Source of the DNA: Brevundimonas sp. NIBR11
GTDB taxonomy: Bacteria; Pseudomonadota; Alphaproteobacteria; Caulobacterales; Caulobacteraceae
Direction: 5' to 3'
Length of the DNA: 64,000 nucleotides
Assembly: GCF_027912535.1 (NCBI RefSeq)
Contig: NZ_CP115465.1
Span: 2,150,001-2,214,000 of the forward strand
Below the pieces are notes generated by a model. The model was not told the origin of the DNA, did not search any database, and saw only the letters and a program-made list of their open reading frames with translations. A program made the translations under genes and the position numbers. Below are positions 59,977 to 64,000 of the stretch, one piece after another (the first letter of the stretch is position 1; every line of letters begins with the position of its first letter).

Positions 59977-61647
59977 TTACGGGGCCGGGCAGTCACTCGC
60001 GCCATAGACGCGCAGATCCAGGCAGCGGCCGTCGACGGTGTCCACGGACTTCAGACCCATGAGGTTCGCCAGCGACGGGGCGATGTCCACGGTGCGGATC
60101 TGCCAGAACCGCTCCTGGCCCTGGCCGTTCGGCCGCCAGAACACGATGGGCACGCGACGGTCGTAATCCCAGACCGAGCCATGGCTGGCGATGGCGCCGC
60201 CCGGCCGTGTGTGTCCGGTCAGATAAGGGCCATAGGCGATCATGATGTCGGCGCCGGAATCGGCCACCGCGCTCAGACGCAGCCGTTCGCGCACGGTCAG
60301 GGCCTCGGGCTCCACGTCGCGGCCCGGCATCGGGTCGGCCAGAAGGTCATCGGTGGCGACGGCCAGGCTGACGGTCGGCTCCGCGTTCAGCAGGGCGACG
60401 GCGCGGGCGACGATGGGCGCGCGCTGGGCCGGCGGCAGCAGGACATGGCTGGCGTCCGCGACGATCAGGCCCGTCAAGCCGCTCTGCAGCGGCGCGTACA
60501 TCAGGCCGAACTCGGCCTGGAGGGTCCGGTTGATGCGCGGGAGCATGTCGCGGTCGTTGCGACCTGCCGGCGCTCCGCGCTCCGCCATCCGCTCGGGCGA
60601 ATCCGAGCCGCCGTGGTCGGCGGTCAGGACGACGATCGCGCCGCCCGGCACGGCCGCGACCTTGTCGAGGAAGACGCCCAGCGCCTCGTCCATCCGCAGG
60701 AGCTGTTCGCACATCTCCGGCCCCTGGGTGCCGTAGGCATGGCCGATCTTGTCGGTGCCCGACAGGCTGACGCCCAGCATGTCGGTGACCCCGCGACGGC
60801 CCAGTTGCTGGCGCTCCAGAAGGTCGGTCGCGGCCAGAAGCGTCGTCTCGTCCAGTGCGGGAGAGTCTTCCAGATTGTAGTGCTCGGGCGGCAGATCGAC
60901 GTGCAGGACATCGCCGTACAGGCTGCTCTCGCCCTTCAACGTGCGGCAAAAATCGTGCTGATAGGTCCACCGTCCGACCGGATCGGCGGCATAGCGGGCG
61001 CGATAGGCGGTGTTGAACTCGGTCACGGGCGCCAGGCGCGCCTCGGCCGTCTGACCGGGCTCGAGATAGGTCGTCAGGCCGAAGCCTTCCTGAATCCAGA
61101 AGGCGCCGTCCGGCGTATGTCCGGCCAGGTTGATGGCTCCGCGATCCTTGCCCGAGACGGCATAGACCCGGCTCTGCGGACTCACCGCCTTCAGCCAGTC
61201 GGGCAGCATGGTGACACGGATATTGTCCGGCCCGACGCGCCCGTTCTCGCCCTCGCCGCCGTCCGCCAGCGTGTTCTGCGGCGCGGCTAGGCAGTAGACC
61301 TCCAGCCCCGTGACCGGGTCGATCCACTCGTTCGACGGAATGCCGACCGTGGTCGGATAGGCGCCGCTGAGCACCGTGGCATGCCCGGGGCAGGTCTTGG
61401 TGATGCCTTGGGCCTGATAGCCGTTGGCGTAGACCAGACCGCCGTCGATCAGGGTGCGCAGGCCGCCCGTGAAGCGCCCGCGATACTGGTTGAACAGGTT
61501 GGAGCTGAACTGGTCGATGACGATGGTGACGACCAAGGCCGGCCGAGCGTCCGTCTGGGCAGGCGCGGCGGTCTGCGCCTGAGCCGCCGGCGGCGTGAGC
61601 AGGCTCGCGGCGAGTGACAAGACGAGCGGGGCGGGCAGTCGGGACAT
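59977..61647 (-). CDS. PafA-like secreted alkaline phosphatase superfamily protein
   Basis: A 556-residue secreted protein with a signal peptide (MSRLPAPLVLSLAASLLTPPAAQAQ). The nucleophile Thr is expected in KTCPGHATVLSGAYP. Metal ligands are seen in TIVIDQFSSN, in SLSGTDKIGHAYGTQGPE and in LTADHGGSDSPE, and SHGSVWDYDRRVPIVFW is the C-terminal ligand region. This is the Thr-type phosphatase/phosphodiesterase family (PafA/NPP-like) that releases phosphate from organic esters in the periplasm. No phosphate-starvation (Pho) box was identified. It diverges from the cytochrome gene. Confidence 0.87.
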   Translation of the reverse strand: MSRLPAPLVLSLAASLLTPPAAQAQTAAPAQTDARPALVVTIVIDQFSSNLFNQYRGRFTGGLRTLIDGGLVYANGYQAQGITKTCPGHATVLSGAYPTTVGIPSNEWIDPVTGLEVYCLAAPQNTLADGGEGENGRVGPDNIRVTMLPDWLKAVSPQSRVYAVSGKDRGAINLAGHTPDGAFWIQEGFGLTTYLEPGQTAEARLAPVTEFNTAYRARYAADPVGRWTYQHDFCRTLKGESSLYGDVLHVDLPPEHYNLEDSPALDETTLLAATDLLERQQLGRRGVTDMLGVSLSGTDKIGHAYGTQGPEMCEQLLRMDEALGVFLDKVAAVPGGAIVVLTADHGGSDSPERMAERGAPAGRNDRDMLPRINRTLQAEFGLMYAPLQSGLTGLIVADASHVLLPPAQRAPIVARAVALLNAEPTVSLAVATDDLLADPMPGRDVEPEALTVRERLRLSAVADSGADIMIAYGPYLTGHTRPGGAIASHGSVWDYDRRVPIVFWRPNGQGQERFWQIRTVDIAPSLANLMGLKSVDTVDGRCLDLRVYGASDCPAP

Positions 61648-61721
61648 AGGGACACCGTGGCGATTTTGGACGCACCGCTTAGCCCCGCTTGGTTACGGCT
61701 CCAAGACGATCTTCCGCCGCG

Positions 61722-61750
61722 TTGACAGAGGCGCAGGCCGGAGCCTAGGT
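61722..61750 (+). promoter_or_regulatory. promoter candidate for the cytochrome c gene
   Basis: TTGACA at 61722-61727 is followed after 17 bases by CTAGGT at 61745-61750, about 22 bases before the ATG at 61773. Confidence 0.55.
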
Positions 61751-61772
61751 CGCGACCGAAACGAGGGCCCGC

Positions 61773-62207
61773 ATGTCCACTCCGAAAGTCCTGACGACGT
61801 TGCTCGGCGCGAGCCTCTTGGCCGCCTGCTCCGGCGACCCCCCCCGACCCGACAAGCCCGAGGCGCCCGTCGTTCAAGTCGCCGACGTGACCCAGCTGAC
61901 CGGCGACGTCGAGGCGGGCCGGATGGGCTTCAGCCAGTGCCGCAGCTGTCACACGGTCGAGGCCGGGGTGAATCGCGTCGGACCCAGCCTGCACGGCGTG
62001 GTCGGACGGCCGGTCGCGCACGAGGCAGGCTATCGTTACTCGACCGCCATGGCGGCGGCGGGCGGCGTCTGGGACGAGCAGCGACTCTACGACTATCTGG
62101 AAAACCCCCGCGAGCACATCGTCGGCACCAAGATGACCTTCCCCGGCATCAAGGACGGCCAGCGCCGCGCCGACATCATCGCCTATCTGAAGACCCAGGC
62201 GGGCTGA
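61773..62207 (+). CDS. lipoprotein class I cytochrome c
   Basis: A 144-residue c-type cytochrome. The N-terminus is a lipoprotein signal with lipobox LAAC (Cys19), followed by a Pro-rich linker. The heme motif is CRSCH near residue 56 and the distal Met lies in GTKMTFPG near 120. It resembles mitochondrial-type cytochrome c (VGPSLHGVVGRP). It would carry electrons at the periplasmic face while anchored in the membrane. GAGGG precedes the ATG. Confidence 0.9.
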   Translation: MSTPKVLTTLLGASLLAACSGDPPRPDKPEAPVVQVADVTQLTGDVEAGRMGFSQCRSCHTVEAGVNRVGPSLHGVVGRPVAHEAGYRYSTAMAAAGGVWDEQRLYDYLENPREHIVGTKMTFPGIKDGQRRADIIAYLKTQAG

Positions 62208-62394
62208 GCCCCCGTAGCCGACCGTCTCCGCCGAAGTGCACGGACGGTGGTCGCATTCTGTCGAAGATAAAAATCAATTCGACACACCGATTCACGGCCC
62301 CGCCTGAACCCAGCAGCCCATTTCGGCCTCCAACGCGCCTTGGTCTGAAAGGGGCGTATAGTGCTCCCACGGCTCGCGGAGAGTGCGGGCACAC

Positions 62395-62461
62395 CGAAAC
62401 GTTTCGTCCTTTTCGTCACCTTTCGTCCCGTTTCGTCACGTTGCGTGCGACATGACGAAAC
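62395..62461. repeat. 10-base tandem repeats and palindromes downstream of cytochrome c and altronate dehydratase genes
   Basis: From 62401 four 10-base units follow one another (GTTTCGTCCT, TTTCGTCACC, TTTCGTCCCG, TTTCGTCACG). The array begins with the 12-base palindrome CGAAACGTTTCG (62395-62406). It ends with an inverted repeat GTTTCGTCA / TGACGAAAC (62430-62438 and 62453-62461). The 276-base gap 62208-62483 lies between two convergent genes and otherwise holds nothing I can call. Confidence 0.75.
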
Positions 62462-62483
62462 GGACCAACCCGGCAGCGGCGAC

Positions 62484-63992
62484 TTACATCGTCGCGCCGA
62501 GGCGCCAGGGCTGGATCTCGTCCTCGCCGAAACCGAGGGCTTCCGACGCCGTCACCTTGCCCGAAGCGGTGGCCAGGATGGTTTCGAAGATCTCGGCGCC
62601 GAGGGCGTCCAAGGACATTCCCTCGTCCAGCACCCGGCCGCAGTCGATGTCGATGTCGTCGGGCATCCGGCGGGCCAACGCCGAGTTGGTGGCCAGCTTC
62701 AGGCTCGGCGCCGGCTTGGCCCCGAAGACGGACCCTCGACCGGTAGTGAAGCAGATCAACGTCGCTCCGCCCGCGATCTGGCCCGTCGCCGAGACGGGGT
62801 CGTAGCCGGGTGTGTCCATGAAGACGAGGCCGTGGGCCGTGACGGGCTCGGCGTACTCATAGACGGCCGACAGGGGCGCGGACCCGGCTTTGGCCACGGC
62901 GCCCAGCGACTTCTCGAGGATGGTCGTCAGGCCGCCGGCCTTGTTCCCGGCCGAGGGGTTGTTGTCGAGCGAGCCGCCCGTGGTCTCGACGTGCCGTTCC
63001 CACCAGGCGATGCGGTCCATCAGCTTGGCCGACACTTCGGCCGAGGCGCGGCCGGTCAGCAGGTGTTCGGCGCCGTAGATCTCGGGCGTTTCCGACAGGA
63101 TGGCCGTGCCGCCCTGGGCGACGATCAGGTCCACCGCGCGGCCCAAAGCCGGGTTGGCGGTCATGCCGGAATAGCCATCCGACCCCCCGCACTGCAGGCC
63201 CACGACCAGTTTGGACACCGGCTGGGGCGTGCGGATCAGGGCGGCGGCGCGGTCGGCCATCTCCATCACCCGCTCGACGCCCTGCTGGATGGTGGAGGCC
63301 GCGCCTCCGCTCTCCTGGATGGCCATGACGCCCAGGTCGACGGAGCCCGCCATGCCCTCGGCCTCCATCAGGGAGGAGATCTGGTTGGTCTCGCAGCCGA
63401 GGCCCAGCATCAGGACGCCCGCGACGTTCGGATGGCGCGCATAGCCTGACAGGGTCCGGCGCAGCATGTCCATCGCCTCGCCCTCCGACGCCATGCCGCA
63501 GCCCGAGCCGTGGGTGATGGCGACGACGCCGTCGATGGTCGGATGGCTGTCGCCGAGGCGAGCCTCGACCTCGCGGGCGATGCGCCGGGCGACCATGGCC
63601 GAACAGTTCACCGAGGTGACCACCGCCAGATAGTTGCGGGTCCCGACCCGACCGTCGGACCGGAGGTAGCCGTCGAAGGTGCGGGGTTCGGCGGCCTCAT
63701 GAGCGACCCCGGCGACGACACCGGTGTCAGCGCGGGCCGAGATATCGCCGACGCCAAGGTTCTGCGTATGGACCCAGTCGCCCGGCGCGATGGCGGCGAT
63801 CGCCGCGCCGATGACCTGACCATACTTGCGGACCTGGCCGCCGAGGGCGACGGGCTTCAGCGCGATCTTGTGGCCGGCCGGGACGTCGGTCGTGGCGGTG
63901 ACGCCCTCGATGGTCTCGCCGGCGCTGAGGGGACGGACGGCGACGGCGACGTCGTCATCGGGATGAAGGCGAAGGATGGACGGGGAGGACAT
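62484..63992 (-). CDS. uxaA: UxaA-family altronate dehydratase
   Basis: A 502-residue protein. The N-terminal SAF domain (about 1-95: LHPDDDVAVAVRPLSAGETI, VPAGHKIALKPV) is followed by the UxaA/GarD dehydratase body: GYLRSDGRVGTRNYLAVVTSVNCSA, GSGCGMASEGEAMDMLRRTLSGYARHPNV, QCGGSDGYSGMTANPALG and SVFGAKPAPSLKLATNS (cited in parts). Conserved Cys and His of the family are kept. It would convert D-altronate to 2-keto-3-deoxygluconate in galacturonate breakdown; galactarate dehydratase is the main alternative. It starts eight bases from the right edge, so its upstream partners are not visible. Confidence 0.87.
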   Translation of the reverse strand: MSSPSILRLHPDDDVAVAVRPLSAGETIEGVTATTDVPAGHKIALKPVALGGQVRKYGQVIGAAIAAIAPGDWVHTQNLGVGDISARADTGVVAGVAHEAAEPRTFDGYLRSDGRVGTRNYLAVVTSVNCSAMVARRIAREVEARLGDSHPTIDGVVAITHGSGCGMASEGEAMDMLRRTLSGYARHPNVAGVLMLGLGCETNQISSLMEAEGMAGSVDLGVMAIQESGGAASTIQQGVERVMEMADRAAALIRTPQPVSKLVVGLQCGGSDGYSGMTANPALGRAVDLIVAQGGTAILSETPEIYGAEHLLTGRASAEVSAKLMDRIAWWERHVETTGGSLDNNPSAGNKAGGLTTILEKSLGAVAKAGSAPLSAVYEYAEPVTAHGLVFMDTPGYDPVSATGQIAGGATLICFTTGRGSVFGAKPAPSLKLATNSALARRMPDDIDIDCGRVLDEGMSLDALGAEIFETILATASGKVTASEALGFGEDEIQPWRLGATM

Positions 63993-64000
63993 GGCCCTCC

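Noticed and set aside
58396-61290. 964-residue plus-strand frame across pyk and the phosphatase
   Set aside because: It spans two well-supported minus-strand genes and their gap and has a composition (His/Arg/Gly/Gln) typical of antisense reading.
1-64000. tRNA, rRNA, insertion sequences, prophage or plasmid origin
   Set aside because: I looked for tRNA T-loop patterns with matching stems, transposase-like frames and terminal inverted repeats and found none I could support. The one GTTCGAAT hit near 46416 lies inside scpB.

Overview
The window is a stretch of GC-rich chromosome from an alphaproteobacterium, most likely Caulobacterales and probably Brevundimonas or a close relative. This rests on a GapR (DUF2312) protein very close to the Caulobacter one, a Caulobacter-type TonB-dependent receptor, an aa3-oxidase subunit IV peptide, the dgt/erpA and SPOR-nagZ-scpA-scpB gene orders, and promoters of TTGACG type. 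Genus is inference; there is no rRNA or tRNA in the window to settle it. No insertion sequence, prophage or CRISPR array was seen.

Layout. (1) 1-5171: end of an exopolysaccharide export cluster (WecG-type glycosyltransferase, Wza-like lipoprotein, Wzc-like chain-length protein with a degraded kinase site, flippase, FkbM methyltransferase). (2) 5239-15915: a polysaccharide-utilisation locus with an uncharacterised alpha/alpha-barrel lyase candidate, a GH105 unsaturated uronyl hydrolase, a TonB-dependent receptor, an alginate-lyase-family protein, a FadR-type regulator and a GH3/ExoP beta-glucosidase. Three short palindromes with core GGCC(A/T)GACC lie in its control regions and are probably the regulator's operators. 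(3) 15956-16822: a crotonase, probably a dienoyl-CoA isomerase. (4) 17008-27790: eight tightly packed genes joining a Tat-exported TldD-like protease, a TldE/PmbA partner, DUF4159, MoxR, DUF58, BatA-like and DUF4175 proteins. It is the best candidate here for an undescribed system. (5) 27854-31044: cysK, a LysR regulator and a flavoprotein reductase.

(6) 31041-35420: the proton-translocating transhydrogenase operon, with three small envelope-protein genes between pntA2 and pntB, preceded by aa3 oxidase subunit IV. (7) 35500-44568: an M3 oligopeptidase, a DUF4153 membrane protein, an NtrC-type regulator, a second TonB-dependent receptor with a Gly/Met-rich insert, and a membrane protein. (8) 44597-50373 (minus): a gene that apparently starts with CTG, gapR, rpmJ, scpB, scpA, nagZ, a SPOR protein and dgt. 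(9) 50433-53627: erpA, a single-domain response regulator overlapping dihydroorotase, and a GT9 transferase. (10) 53785-59874: an IPTL-CTERM surface protein, ygfZ, tag followed by a duplicated broken tag 3' end, rnhB, a tail-anchored protein, an orphan adenine methyltransferase and pyruvate kinase. (11) 59977-63992: a PafA-like phosphatase, a lipoprotein cytochrome c, and an altronate dehydratase that fits a uronate-eating lifestyle.

Genes are tightly packed. Many neighbours overlap by ATGA or GTGA, and four convergent pairs share one CTAG as both stop codons. Start sites were chosen by ribosome-binding sequence, signal peptide and neighbour overlap, so several are shorter than the longest open frame.
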